From Lachnoclostridium sp. An76 (GTDB lineage Bacteria > Bacillota > Clostridia > Lachnospirales > Lachnospiraceae), in assembly GCF_002161355.1 (NCBI RefSeq), contig NZ_NFHL01000006.1, positions 1 to 64,000 on the forward strand: DNA of 64,000 nt, written 5' to 3'. Made by a program: the position numbers and the translations under genes. Positions 1 to 8,320 of this stretch are shown here, piece after piece (the first letter of the stretch is position 1; each line of letters begins with the position of its first letter). Under the pieces are notes generated by a model, which was given only the letters and a program-made list of their open reading frames with translations, had not been told where the DNA came from and ran no database searches.

Positions 1-391
1 GCCACGCTTTCTCCCTTTAAGTCTTTCCGGCAGATTACTCCAAGTCACCGTCGCCATATCCCCGTCCGCCGCGAAAGGCGCATCAAAGGGGACGGTTTTC
101 TGCGCGCATCCGATCGGAAGGTCCCCGCAGGCAAATGCAGGATTTTTAAACGCAGCATTTGTCGGGGGACCTTCCGGCTTGAGGAAACCAGAAAACAGCG
201 AAGCGCCTTTTCGAAACTTCCTTTCAGCGCGGGGATATGGGTGGTTGAGGTGATTTCGTAGTTTTTCCTGCCTCATGGAGCGGAGCCGATGCCAGCCATA
301 TCCCCGCGCTGAATACGTCCTCGACATCCGCGCTTCACTGTTTTCGGACGTTTCACCAATCGGTCGGCTCCCCCACAAATACAGATTTTAC
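1..391. repeat. Right-hand part of a large palindromic non-coding element (copy 1, cut by window start)
   Basis: This stretch matches 25298-25928 over most of its length and has no convincing reading frame. It starts inside the 3' strand of arm A. Arm B is formed by the stem at about 71-80/204-214 and by GGAAGGTCCCC pairing with GGGGGACCTTCC around 117-175. Arm C is a perfect 16-bp stem, 225-240 with 296-311. The closing-stem 3' strands follow (TTTTCGGACG near 341, then the terminal GGCTCCCCCACAAATACAG ending about 389). Arms B and C are shorter here than in copy 2. The left half lies outside the window. Whether it acts as DNA (MITE-like) or as a structured RNA is not known. Confidence 0.8.
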
Positions 392-400
392 ACTTGAAAT

Positions 401-429
401 TTGTAAGGGACGGTGGTATTCTGTACTAT
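401..429 (+). promoter_or_regulatory. Promoter of the glycine riboswitch-symporter unit
   Basis: A -35 TTGTAA (401-406), a 17-base spacer and a -10 TACTAT (424-429) lie just downstream of the palindromic element and just before the riboswitch. Seen in sequence; start site not mapped. Confidence 0.5.
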
Positions 430-444
430 GTCGTGCTAAAGCAC

Positions 445-622
445 GAAAGATAAACTCAGGAGAGTCTTTTCCCCGCAAGTATCTGCAGGACAGGTCATAC
501 CGGGGGAGAGCGCCGAAGGTGTAAACGGCGTCAGGAATGGAAGGAGCAGCGGTCCGGGGCAGAGCGGGACGGCTGGGATCTCCATGCGGATGCCGTGAGT
601 CTCTCAGGCAAAAGGATGGAGG
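445..622 (+). ncRNA. Glycine riboswitch in the leader of the Na+:alanine/glycine symporter
   Basis: The two hallmark segments of the glycine aptamer are present: CGCCGAAGG near 511-519 and CTCTCAGGCAAAAGG at 601-615. The ribosome binding site of the symporter (GGATGGAGG, 614-622) directly abuts the last conserved segment, so ligand binding could change access to it; this is inference. A GGAGAG-type segment near 460 and a GAAGGAGCAG near 541 may belong to a second, degenerate aptamer. I could not settle whether this is a tandem or single form. Confidence 0.8.
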
Positions 623-631
623 TATAAAGGA

Positions 632-2047
632 ATGTTAGAGCAGATCGATAAGATCATCACAGTGATCGACAATGCAGTGTGGGGACTGCCGTTGATCATT
701 CTCATCCTGTTTACAGGATTTCTTCTCACAGTTCGGCTGGGCCTTTTACAGGTAAGGCATCTCGGCAAGGCGTTTAAATTCATGGTGAAAAATGAAGAGG
801 AAGGCGAAGGCGAAGTGACCAGCTTCGGAGCACTCTGCACAGCTCTGTCGGCAACGATCGGAACAGGAAATATCGCGGGTGTTGCAACCGCAATTGCCGC
901 GGGCGGTCCCGGAGCTTTGTTCTGGATGGTGATTGCAGCGTTTTTCGGTATGGCGACAAAGTACGCGGAGGGGCTTCTTGCGATCAAGTACCGTACGATC
1001 GACAAAGAGGGCCATGTTCTCGGAGGTCCGTTCTATTATATTGAGAACGGTATGGGAAAGAACTGGAGATGGCTGGCGAAGATATTTGCCTTTTTCGGAG
1101 CAGGCGTGGGCCTGTTCGGGATCGGGACATTCACTCAGGTGAACAGTATTTCCTCTGCGGTGAAGAATTTCTTTGACCCGGAATCGTCACATGTCGTGTT
1201 TTCTATGTTTGGAAATGATTATTCGGCGGCAACCGTGATCACGGGACTGGTACTGACAGTCTGCGTAGGGCTGGTTGTGATCGGCGGGATCAAGCGTATC
1301 GCAAAAGTGTCGGAAGTGGTAGTCCCGTTTATGGCGATCCTGTATGTGGCTCTGGGTCTGATCATTATTGTGACGAATCTTTCAGCTGTACCGGCTGCGC
1401 TGGTGTCGATCGTGAAGTCAGCGTTTACGGGAAGCGCGCTTGCAGGCGGAGCGATGGGAAGCATGGTCGTGGCGATGCAGAAAGGGATCGCGCGGGGGAT
1501 CTTCTCCAATGAGTCAGGTCTCGGAAGCGCGCCGATCGCGGCGGCAGCAGCGGTGACAAAAGAACCGGCGCGTCAGGGTCTTGTGTCTATGACAGGTACA
1601 TTTATCGACACGATCGTGATCTGTACCATGACAGGTCTTTCTGTAGTGATCGCAGGGACATGGCTGGATCCGGAACTGGAAGGCGTGGAGATCACCATGG
1701 CTGCATTCCAGCAGGGGCTTCCGTTCCCGTCGGCAGTGGCGTCATTTTCCCTGATGCTGTGTCTTGTGTTCTTTGCGTTTACAACGATACTCGGGTGGAA
1801 TTATTATGGAGAACGGTGTATCGAGTATCTTTTTAACAGAAAAAGATCCGTGGTCACAGGATACCGGTGGCTGTATATCCTCGCAGTCTTCATCGGACCG
1901 TATATGACGGTCGCGGCAGTGTGGAATATCGCGGATATCTTTAACGCGCTTATGGCGTTCCCGAACCTGATCGCGCTCCTGGCGCTGAACGGGGTAGTCG
2001 TGAAGGAGTCGAAAGACTATTTTAACAGGCTTAAAAATATGAAATAA
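632..2047 (+). CDS. Sodium:alanine/glycine symporter (AgcS/AlsT family)
   Basis: A 471-residue polytopic membrane protein of the amino acid:cation symporter family, which imports alanine or glycine with sodium. The family signature is visible around residues 68-95 (ATIGTGNIAGVATAIAAGG followed by PGALFWM), and hydrophobic segments are spread along the protein, as in full-length members (about 450-480 residues). The ATG has the ribosome binding site GGATGGAGG nine bases upstream. The glycine riboswitch in the leader argues for glycine as a substrate or regulatory cue. A strong terminator follows, so the gene is probably monocistronic. Confidence 0.93.
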   Translation: MLEQIDKIITVIDNAVWGLPLIILILFTGFLLTVRLGLLQVRHLGKAFKFMVKNEEEGEGEVTSFGALCTALSATIGTGNIAGVATAIAAGGPGALFWMVIAAFFGMATKYAEGLLAIKYRTIDKEGHVLGGPFYYIENGMGKNWRWLAKIFAFFGAGVGLFGIGTFTQVNSISSAVKNFFDPESSHVVFSMFGNDYSAATVITGLVLTVCVGLVVIGGIKRIAKVSEVVVPFMAILYVALGLIIIVTNLSAVPAALVSIVKSAFTGSALAGGAMGSMVVAMQKGIARGIFSNESGLGSAPIAAAAAVTKEPARQGLVSMTGTFIDTIVICTMTGLSVVIAGTWLDPELEGVEITMAAFQQGLPFPSAVASFSLMLCLVFFAFTTILGWNYYGERCIEYLFNRKRSVVTGYRWLYILAVFIGPYMTVAAVWNIADIFNALMAFPNLIALLALNGVVVKESKDYFNRLKNMK

Positions 2048-2080
2048 GCCGGCCGGTGTTTTTGGAGATAAAATGTCAGG

Positions 2081-2131
2081 AACAGTCTGTGTTCCTCTCC
2101 GGGAAAAGGAGGGGAGTACAGACTGTTTTTT
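2081..2131 (+). terminator. Rho-independent terminator after the symporter
   Basis: AACAGTCTGT (2081-2090) pairs with ACAGACTGTT (2118-2127), with inner pairing, and a T run follows. The rest of the gap to nrdD (2132-2374) is AT-rich; no clear NrdR box pair was found there. Confidence 0.85.
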
Positions 2132-2374
2132 GCATGATCTGAAATAACAGAAAATTTGTGCCGCGGATAGTATTTGTATAACAAGAAACGTAAATAATTT
2201 CTTTAAACCGATAATCTTTTTGTCAGGCCGTGTAGTTCTGAAAATACTGTATCGTGTGTTTTTGGGATTGCATTATACTACATTTTGTATTAGAATGGAC
2301 TCCAGACGGATAACAGCGCCGGCGCAGGACGCTGTTCCACATAGACGAAATTATGGAAAATGAGGAGGAACAGA

Positions 2375-4534
2375 ATGAAGATCATTAAGAGAAACGGGGC
2401 AGAGGAAGTATTTGACATCAAAAAGATCGTGGTTGCCGTGACTAAGGCGGACGCATCGTCAGAAAACAGAAGCCTGACCGATTCCCAGATCGAGGATATC
2501 GCGGAGTTCGTGGAATTTAAATGCAATAAACTGAACCGCGCGGTATCAGTGGAGGAGATCCAGGATATGGTGGAGAACCAGATCATGGCCACAGGCGCTT
2601 TTGACCTGGCGAGAAGGTATGTGAGATACCGTTTTAAACGTTCCCTTGTGAGAAAAGCGAACACCACGGACAACAGGATCCTCTCCCTGATCGAGTGCAA
2701 TAACGAGGATGTAAAACAGGAGAATTCGAATAAGAATCCGGCTGTAAACAGTGTGCAGAGAGATTACATGGCGGGAGAGGTGAGCCGTGACCTGACGCAG
2801 AGGATGCTCCTTCCGGAGGACATCGTAGAGGCGGACAAAGCGGGGATCATCCATTTCCATGACTCGGATTATTATGCGCAGCATATGCATAACTGTGACC
2901 TGGTCAATCTGGAAGACATGCTCCAGAACGGCACAGTCATTAGCGGGACGATGATCGAGAAGCCGCACAGCTTTTCGACTGCATGTAATATCGCAACCCA
3001 GATCATCGCTCAGGTGGCGAGCAACCAGTACGGCGGACAGAGCATCTCTCTGGCGCATCTGGCTCCGTTCGTACAGGTGTCCAGGGACAAGATCCGTGCA
3101 GAGGTGCTCAGCGAGATGAAGCTGGTGGGCATTGAGTATCCGAAAGAGGTGCTGGATGAGATCGTGGAAAGACGACTGAAAAAGGAGATCACAAAGGGTG
3201 TCCAGACGATCGAGTACCAGGTGATCACACTGATGACGACCAACGGGCAGGCTCCGTTCCTGACAGTGTTTATGTACCTGAATGAGGCGAAGACCGAAGC
3301 GGAGAAAAAGGATCTCGCGATGATCATCGAAGAGACACTGAAACAGCGCTGGCAGGGTGTGAAAAATGAAGCGGGCGTCTGGGTGACCCCGGCGTTCCCG
3401 AAGCTGATCTATGTGCTCGAGGAGGATAATATCGATGAGGGCACGCCGTATTATTACCTGACAGAGCTTGCAGCGAAATGTACGGCAAAGCGTCTTGTGC
3501 CGGACTATATTTCCGAGAAGAAGATGAAAGAGCTCAAAGAAGGTAACTGCTTCCCGGTAATGGGATGCCGGAGTGCGTTAAGCCCGTGGAAGGATGAGAA
3601 CGGAAACTATAAGTTCTACGGACGCTTCAACCAGGGAGTTGTGACCATCAACCTTGTAGACGTGGCGCTTTCATCCGGCGGGGATATGGAGAAATTCTGG
3701 AAGATCTTTGACGAGAGACTGGATCTCTGCTACCGTGCACTGATGTGCAGGCATAACCGTCTGAAAGGCACGCTGTCCGATGCGGCTCCGATCCTCTGGC
3801 AGTACGGCGCCCTGGCGAGGCTGAAAAAAGGTGAGACCATCGACAAACTGCTTTACGGCGGATACTCTACGATCTCTCTTGGATATGCAGGATTGTACGA
3901 GTGCGTGAAATACATGACCGGCAAATCCCACACAGACCCGGAGGCAACGCCGTTTGCACTGGATGTGATGAAGCACATGAATGAGGCGTGTGACAAGTGG
4001 AAAGAGGAGACGAATATCGGATTCAGCATTTACGGTTCTCCGATCGAGAGCACCACGTACAAGTTCGCGAAGTGCCTCCAGAAGAGATTCGGCATCGTGC
4101 CGGGCGTGACGGACAAGAGCTATATCACGAACAGCTACCATGTGCACGTGTGCGAGGAGATCGATGCATTTGAAAAGCTGAAATTCGAGTCCCAGTTCCA
4201 GGCACTGTCCACAGGCGGCGCGATCAGCTATGTGGAAGTCCCGAACATGCAGGACAATATCCCGGCAGTGCTCCAGGTGATCCGCTTCATCTATGACAAT
4301 ATCATGTACGCGGAGCTGAACACAAAGAGCGATTACTGCCAGGAGTGCGGTTATGACGGAGAGATCCAGATCGTGACCACGGAGGACGGAAAGCTCGAGT
4401 GGGAGTGCCCGCACTGCGGCAACCGCAACCAGGATACGCTGAATGTGGCAAGACGTACATGCGGCTATATCGGCACACAGTTCTGGAATCAGGGAAGGAC
4501 GCAGGAGATCAAGGAGAGAGTGCTCCACCTGTGA
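2375..4534 (+). CDS. nrdD: Anaerobic ribonucleoside-triphosphate reductase, class III (glycyl radical)
   Basis: Reduces ribonucleoside triphosphates to deoxy forms under anoxia, with a glycyl radical installed by NrdG. An N-terminal ATP-cone (about residues 1-90, starting MKIIKRNGAEEVFDIKKI) provides allosteric control. The C-terminus carries the zinc-binding pairs CQECG and CPHCG and the glycyl-radical motif RRTCGYIG. Length of 719 residues is normal. The ATG at 2375 is chosen because GAGGAGG sits just upstream; an earlier in-frame ATG at 2360 would place that ribosome binding site inside the gene. nrdG follows 115 bases downstream, so the two are probably co-transcribed. Confidence 0.95.
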   Translation: MKIIKRNGAEEVFDIKKIVVAVTKADASSENRSLTDSQIEDIAEFVEFKCNKLNRAVSVEEIQDMVENQIMATGAFDLARRYVRYRFKRSLVRKANTTDNRILSLIECNNEDVKQENSNKNPAVNSVQRDYMAGEVSRDLTQRMLLPEDIVEADKAGIIHFHDSDYYAQHMHNCDLVNLEDMLQNGTVISGTMIEKPHSFSTACNIATQIIAQVASNQYGGQSISLAHLAPFVQVSRDKIRAEVLSEMKLVGIEYPKEVLDEIVERRLKKEITKGVQTIEYQVITLMTTNGQAPFLTVFMYLNEAKTEAEKKDLAMIIEETLKQRWQGVKNEAGVWVTPAFPKLIYVLEEDNIDEGTPYYYLTELAAKCTAKRLVPDYISEKKMKELKEGNCFPVMGCRSALSPWKDENGNYKFYGRFNQGVVTINLVDVALSSGGDMEKFWKIFDERLDLCYRALMCRHNRLKGTLSDAAPILWQYGALARLKKGETIDKLLYGGYSTISLGYAGLYECVKYMTGKSHTDPEATPFALDVMKHMNEACDKWKEETNIGFSIYGSPIESTTYKFAKCLQKRFGIVPGVTDKSYITNSYHVHVCEEIDAFEKLKFESQFQALSTGGAISYVEVPNMQDNIPAVLQVIRFIYDNIMYAELNTKSDYCQECGYDGEIQIVTTEDGKLEWECPHCGNRNQDTLNVARRTCGYIGTQFWNQGRTQEIKERVLHL

Positions 4535-4649
4535 TCCATGCTCCACAGCGATTACAGTGAACAGTAATCCACAGAGAGATCAACCTTTAGAACAGGCGCG
4601 GATGGAGAATTCAAAGACGCCGCGCGGACACCATGCAGGAGACGGCAGG

Positions 4650-5189
4650 ATGTATTACGGTGAAATAAAGAAATGTGACATTGCCAACGGAGAGGGAGTC
4701 AGAGTCTCCCTCTTCGTTTCCGGCTGTACCCATCACTGTCCGGGGTGCTTTAACCAGGATACATGGGATTTTGATTACGGAAAAGAATATACGCAGGAGA
4801 CAGAGGATGAAATACTGAAAGCCCTGGCTCCCGGTTATATCAACGGGCTTTCTCTCCTCGGGGGAGAGCCTTTTGAGCCTCAGAACCAGGAAGTCCTGGT
4901 CAGGCTCTTACGAAAAGTGAAGGAGCAGTATCCGGAGAAAAATATCTGGTGTTACAGCGGATATCTCTTTGACAAAGAGCTGCTCAGTAAGAGCCGCGCA
5001 AGATGCGAGTACACGGATGAGATGCTCTCCATGCTGGACGTACTCGTGGACGGACGGTTCGTGGAAGCGCTCAAAGACATCCGCCTTGTATTCCGCGGGT
5101 CATCCAACCAGAGAGTGATAGACGTAAAGAAAAGCCTGGAGACAGGAACCGTCGTCCCCTGGGAACCCAAAGTACAGCGCGGGGTGTAA
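4650..5189 (+). CDS. nrdG: Anaerobic ribonucleotide reductase-activating protein (radical SAM)
   Basis: A radical-SAM activase that uses S-adenosylmethionine and a 4Fe-4S cluster to generate the glycyl radical on NrdD. The CxxxCxxC cluster motif is CTHHCPGC, about 28 residues from the start MYYGEIKKCDIANGEGV, which is the standard family N-terminus. At 179 residues the size is typical. The start at 4650 has AGGAGA seven bases upstream; the frame is open further upstream, but that extension (nearest in-frame ATG 4602) lacks family similarity. Terminated by the A/T-flanked hairpin at 5188-5214. Confidence 0.94.
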   Translation: MYYGEIKKCDIANGEGVRVSLFVSGCTHHCPGCFNQDTWDFDYGKEYTQETEDEILKALAPGYINGLSLLGGEPFEPQNQEVLVRLLRKVKEQYPEKNIWCYSGYLFDKELLSKSRARCEYTDEMLSMLDVLVDGRFVEALKDIRLVFRGSSNQRVIDVKKSLETGTVVPWEPKVQRGV

Positions 5190-5214
5190 AATCTGTGTGT
5201 GAAAGACAGATTTT
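5188..5214. terminator. Bidirectional terminator between nrdG and the HxlR gene
   Basis: AAAATCTGT (5188-5196) pairs with ACAGATTTT (5206-5214). A and T runs on both flanks suit termination of both convergent genes. It overlaps the nrdG stop codon. Confidence 0.65.
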
Positions 5215-5223
5215 CCAGCAGGC

Positions 5224-5559
5224 TCATGCGTTGTGTGCTTTGAATTCTTCGCCCCAGTCCCACATGGCATCAAGGATTGGTTTCAGGCTCTGGCCAAGTT
5301 CTGTCAGAGAGTATTCTACCCGCGGAGGAACTTCAGGATAGACTTTGCGGTTTACAAGGCCATTGCTCTCCATATCACGAAGCTGTGCGGTCAGAACTTT
5401 CTGTGAAACATTTCCGATCGATTTTTTCAGTTCGCCGAATCGCTTGGTACCCGGGAGCAGATCCCGCAGTATCAGTACTTTCCATTTATCCCCGATCAGC
5501 ATAAGAGTTGTCTCAACCGGACAGGCCGGGAGTTCTTTTTTTACAGTTTTTGTTTCCAT
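5224..5559 (-). CDS. HxlR-family winged-helix transcriptional regulator
   Basis: A 111-residue DNA-binding protein of the HxlR (MarR-like) family, many of which respond to electrophiles or oxidants through a near-N-terminal cysteine. Here a CPVE motif places Cys at residue 13, followed by the winged-helix core with IGDKWKVLILRDLL and FGELKKSIGNVSQKVLTAQL. It is transcribed divergently from the oxidoreductase gene at 5804, the usual arrangement for an HxlR regulator and its target. A near-palindromic site lies between them (5670-5701). AGGAGAT precedes the ATG. Signal and target are inferred from context. Confidence 0.88.
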   Translation of the reverse strand: METKTVKKELPACPVETTLMLIGDKWKVLILRDLLPGTKRFGELKKSIGNVSQKVLTAQLRDMESNGLVNRKVYPEVPPRVEYSLTELGQSLKPILDAMWDWGEEFKAHNA

Positions 5560-5669
5560 AGAAATATCTCCTTTGATCTGATATCATATCGTAAAAACTA
5601 TAAAAATCATATAACAAGAGGAAAAGAAAATCAAGATTCAGCGCAGAAAATCGCAATTGTTTCCTACAG

Positions 5670-5725
5670 GTAACTACAGCACAAAAAAGTGCTTACTTTA
5701 CGATTGAAACCATTCTTCCTATAAT
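5670..5725 (+). promoter_or_regulatory. Putative HxlR operator overlapping the oxidoreductase promoter
   Basis: GTAACTACAGCAC (5670-5682) and GTGCTTACTTTAC (5689-5701) form an imperfect inverted repeat around an A6 centre. The right arm overlaps a -35-like TTTACG (5697-5702), 17 bases from a -10 TATAAT (5720-5725). The position suggests repression by the divergent HxlR protein; binding is inferred. Confidence 0.5.
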
Positions 5726-5803
5726 ATAGTCAAGAGCTGAGGAAAACGGCCGAGCCAAAGCTCAAAGTAAAACTATGATCTGATATTTAAGGAGGAATTC
5801 AAA

Positions 5804-6433
5804 ATGAAAATCGCAGTAATTTGTGCAAATGGAAAAGCCGGTAAACTCATCGTAAAAGAAGCAGTAAACAGAGGTCTCGATGTCACTGCCGTTGTCCGCG
5901 GGGATAATGAGACAGCAGCGCAGAAAGTCCTGAAAAAGGACCTGTTCGACCTGACTGCTGATGATCTCAAGGGCTTTGATGCAGTAATCGATGCTTTCGG
6001 CGCATGGACGGAGGACACGCTTTCTCTTCACAGTACATCACTGAAGCACCTGTGTGACATCCTCTCCGGCACGGATACCCGTCTGCTTGTTGTAGGCGGC
6101 GCGGGAAGCCTGTACGTCAATCCGGAACATACCGCATGTGTGGCTGACGGTCCGGACTTTCCGGATGGCTTCAAACCGCTGGCCGGCGCGATGGCAAAGG
6201 CGCTTTCTGAGCTTCGCCAACGCAGGGATGTGAGATGGACATATATCAGCCCGGCAGGGGATTTCCAGGCAGAGGGCGAGCGCACCGGGAAATACATCCT
6301 GGGAGGAGAGGAACTGACCCTCAATTCCAGGGGTGAAAGTATCATCAGCTATGCGGATTACGCCATTGCAATGGTGGATGAGGCTGTAAACGGAAATAAC
6401 ATCCAGAAACGTATCAGCGTGGTAAGAGAATAA
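5804..6433 (+). CDS. NAD(P)-binding oxidoreductase (NmrA/SDR-like)
   Basis: A 209-residue Rossmann-fold protein starting MKIAVICANGKAGKLIVKEA, where the glycine-rich dinucleotide-binding turn reads ANGKAGK. The length and pattern fit the short NmrA/NAD(P)H-binding group (atypical SDRs related to flavin reductases or NAD(P)H sensors), for which substrates cannot be predicted. AAGGAGG lies just upstream of the ATG. The divergent HxlR regulator suggests induction by reactive carbonyl or quinone stress. The macrodomain-sirtuin pair begins 70 bases downstream and may be part of the same transcript, since no terminator is seen between them. Confidence 0.82.
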   Translation: MKIAVICANGKAGKLIVKEAVNRGLDVTAVVRGDNETAAQKVLKKDLFDLTADDLKGFDAVIDAFGAWTEDTLSLHSTSLKHLCDILSGTDTRLLVVGGAGSLYVNPEHTACVADGPDFPDGFKPLAGAMAKALSELRQRRDVRWTYISPAGDFQAEGERTGKYILGGEELTLNSRGESIISYADYAIAMVDEAVNGNNIQKRISVVRE

Positions 6434-6502
6434 TAGGGAAAGAAATCGGAGCAGACAGACTTACGGTTCTCCGCAGGGGCAGCAGAAAGGAGAGATTGAT
6501 CC

Positions 6503-7282
6503 ATGGAGAAACTTGTTACACAGGAGCAGCGGGCGGATTTCCTGATCCGCTGGCTGCTGAATGAAAGAGAAGAATACGAGAATCTGGAAATCCCGGTCAG
6601 CTCGGCGGAGAAGCGGCGTCTTCTGCGGAGTCTGATTAATGTACGGCCTCCTATCCCTGCGAGCAGTGAGTTCCTGACGGTTCAGGATGCTTATCTGCAG
6701 GAACGGTTGGCAGAGAGGGGAGTAACCCGGATCGAGGATTTAAGCCCTGTCCGGCCGGGAATTTACCTCTGGCAGGGAGACATCACCACGCTCGCCGCGG
6801 ATGCGATCGTCAATGCGGCGAACAGTCAGATGCTGGGCTGCTTTGTCCCCTGCCACGGCTGTATTGACAATGCCATCCACACGTATGCGGGGGTACAGCT
6901 CAGAACGGAGTGCGCATCCATTATGGCAGGGCAGGAAGCAGAGCCGACGGGAAGCGCAAAGATCACAAAAGCCTATAACCTTCCCTGCCGCTATGTGCTG
7001 CACACGGTAGGCCCCATTATATATGGAAGTGTTACGGAGACAGACCGAAAACTGCTGGCAGACTGTTACCGTTCCTGTCTGGAACTGGCGTCAGCTTACG
7101 GGCTGCGCAGCGTGGCCTTCTGCTGTATTTCCACAGGTGAATTCCATTTTCCGAACAGGCTGGCAGCAGAAATTGCCATAAAGACAGTTGGGGAATGGCA
7201 GAAAGAAAATCCAGGTCAGATGGAGGTGATCTTTAATGTTTTCAAGGACAATGACTACAAGATCTATCAGCAGTTATTATGA
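6503..7282 (+). CDS. Zinc-containing macrodomain protein-ADP-ribose hydrolase
   Basis: A 259-residue macrodomain protein of the kind encoded beside class M sirtuins in Firmicutes; family members remove ADP-ribose from modified proteins. After an N-terminal helical part (about 1-85) comes the macrodomain with GDITTLAADAIVNAANSQML, then a Cys-His-Cys zinc motif in FVPCHGCIDNAIH, and GSAKITKAYNLP followed by VLHTVGP. The 3' end overlaps the sirtuin gene by 47 bases, implying translational coupling. The paired gene is expected to add the ADP-ribose that this enzyme removes. Function is by family knowledge; the substrate here is unknown. Confidence 0.9.
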   Translation: MEKLVTQEQRADFLIRWLLNEREEYENLEIPVSSAEKRRLLRSLINVRPPIPASSEFLTVQDAYLQERLAERGVTRIEDLSPVRPGIYLWQGDITTLAADAIVNAANSQMLGCFVPCHGCIDNAIHTYAGVQLRTECASIMAGQEAEPTGSAKITKAYNLPCRYVLHTVGPIIYGSVTETDRKLLADCYRSCLELASAYGLRSVAFCCISTGEFHFPNRLAAEIAIKTVGEWQKENPGQMEVIFNVFKDNDYKIYQQLL

Positions 7283-8162
7283 TAGCCTGGCCCAGCTTGG
7301 ACGGGAGCTGGATACGGCGGATGCCATTATCATCGGCGCGGGCGCGGGCCTTTCCACTTCTGCTGGTCTTTCCTATTCGGGCGAACGGTTTCATAAATAC
7401 TTCTATGACTTTGCTGAGAAGTATCCGATTCAAGATATGTATTCCGGCGGCTTCTATCCGTTTGACACCCTGGAGGAACATTGGGCCTGGTGGAGCCGGC
7501 ATATTTGGATCAACCGTTATATGGATGCGCCGAAGCCGGTATATAGCCAACTGTACGAGCTGGTGAAAAACAGAGACTATTTTGTTCTAACCACCAACGT
7601 GGATCATCAATTCCAGAAAGTCGGATTCGACAAACACCGGCTATTCTACACCCAGGGCGACTACGGCCTGTGGCAGTGCAGTGTGCCATGCCATAATGAA
7701 ACCTACGATAATGAAACTGCTGTTCGCAAAATGGTGGCGGCGCAAGGTTTTGCTTTTGCTAAAGATGGCAATCTCTATGTGCCGGATGGAATAAAGCTGA
7801 AGATGGAAGTTCCCTCTGAACTGATTCCATACTGCCCGCATTGTCATAAACCCATGAGCATGAACCTGCGCGCCGATGATACCTTTGTCGAAGATATGGG
7901 CTGGTATCATGCCGCTGAGCAATATGAGGAATTTTTGCAAAACCATCGCAATCAAAAAGTTCTGTTTTTGGAGTTAGCTGTTGGCTACAATACGCCAAGC
8001 ATAGTAAAGTACAGTTTCTGGCGGATGACGCATGATTGGCCGGACGCGACGTATGCCTGTCTGAATTATGGTGAAGCGTATGCGCCCGATGAGATCAAAA
8101 GAAAATCTATCTGCGTGAATGGCGACGTCGGAGAGATTCTGACTGCGTTAGAAACTCAGTAA
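7236..8162 (+). CDS. Class M sirtuin (SirTM), protein ADP-ribosyltransferase
   Basis: A 308-residue sirtuin with the NAD-binding segment IIIGAGAGLSTSAGL, then VLTTNVDHQF and the active-site region YTQGDYGLWQC. The usual sirtuin catalytic histidine region (HG) is replaced by QGD, as known for SirTM proteins, which mono-ADP-ribosylate a lipoylated GcvH-like carrier in staphylococci and streptococci. A YCPHCHKPM zinc-knuckle-like motif follows. The ATG at 7236 has GGAGG nine bases upstream; a second ATG at 7251 is possible. In known operons a GcvH-L carrier and lipoate ligase are adjacent; neither is seen here. A terminator follows at 8189. Confidence 0.9.
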   Translation: MFSRTMTTRSISSYYDSLAQLGRELDTADAIIIGAGAGLSTSAGLSYSGERFHKYFYDFAEKYPIQDMYSGGFYPFDTLEEHWAWWSRHIWINRYMDAPKPVYSQLYELVKNRDYFVLTTNVDHQFQKVGFDKHRLFYTQGDYGLWQCSVPCHNETYDNETAVRKMVAAQGFAFAKDGNLYVPDGIKLKMEVPSELIPYCPHCHKPMSMNLRADDTFVEDMGWYHAAEQYEEFLQNHRNQKVLFLELAVGYNTPSIVKYSFWRMTHDWPDATYACLNYGEAYAPDEIKRKSICVNGDVGEILTALETQ

Positions 8163-8188
8163 AATTGAATAACAAGTTCATTCCCAAC

Positions 8189-8225
8189 AGGGCGTTTATC
8201 AGATTTTGATAGACGCCCTTTTTTC
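8189..8225 (+). terminator. Terminator after the sirtuin gene
   Basis: GGGCGTTTATC (8190-8200) pairs with GATAGACGCCC, followed by six T residues. Confidence 0.85.
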
Positions 8226-8228
8226 AGT

Positions 8229-8320
8229 ATGACGGGCATGCCGTCAGTCTGTGGTGAAAGTCCAAAAGGGGCGTAGTTGCCGACGAACCCCATAGCGACT
8301 CACAAGGTTTGGGGAAGTGG
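8229..8320 (+). mobile_element. Fragment of a group II intron (5' domain I part)
   Basis: The hairpin GACGGGCATGCCGTC (8231-8245) is followed by GTGGTGAAAGTCC and a GAACCCC...GACTCACAAGG stretch. This resembles the 5' region of bacterial group II introns. No reverse-transcriptase frame follows, so only a remnant is left. Assignment rests on remembered consensus; a covariance-model search would decide it. Confidence 0.45.

Noticed and set aside
2132-2374. NrdR boxes upstream of nrdD
   Set aside because: No pair of ACACWATATWGTGT-like sites was found; only weak partial matches.
3671-4546. Minus-strand open frame opposite nrdD, and similar long ones opposite gpmI, pyk and nifS
   Set aside because: Composition follows the opposite strand's codons. 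The plus-strand genes have full family motifs.
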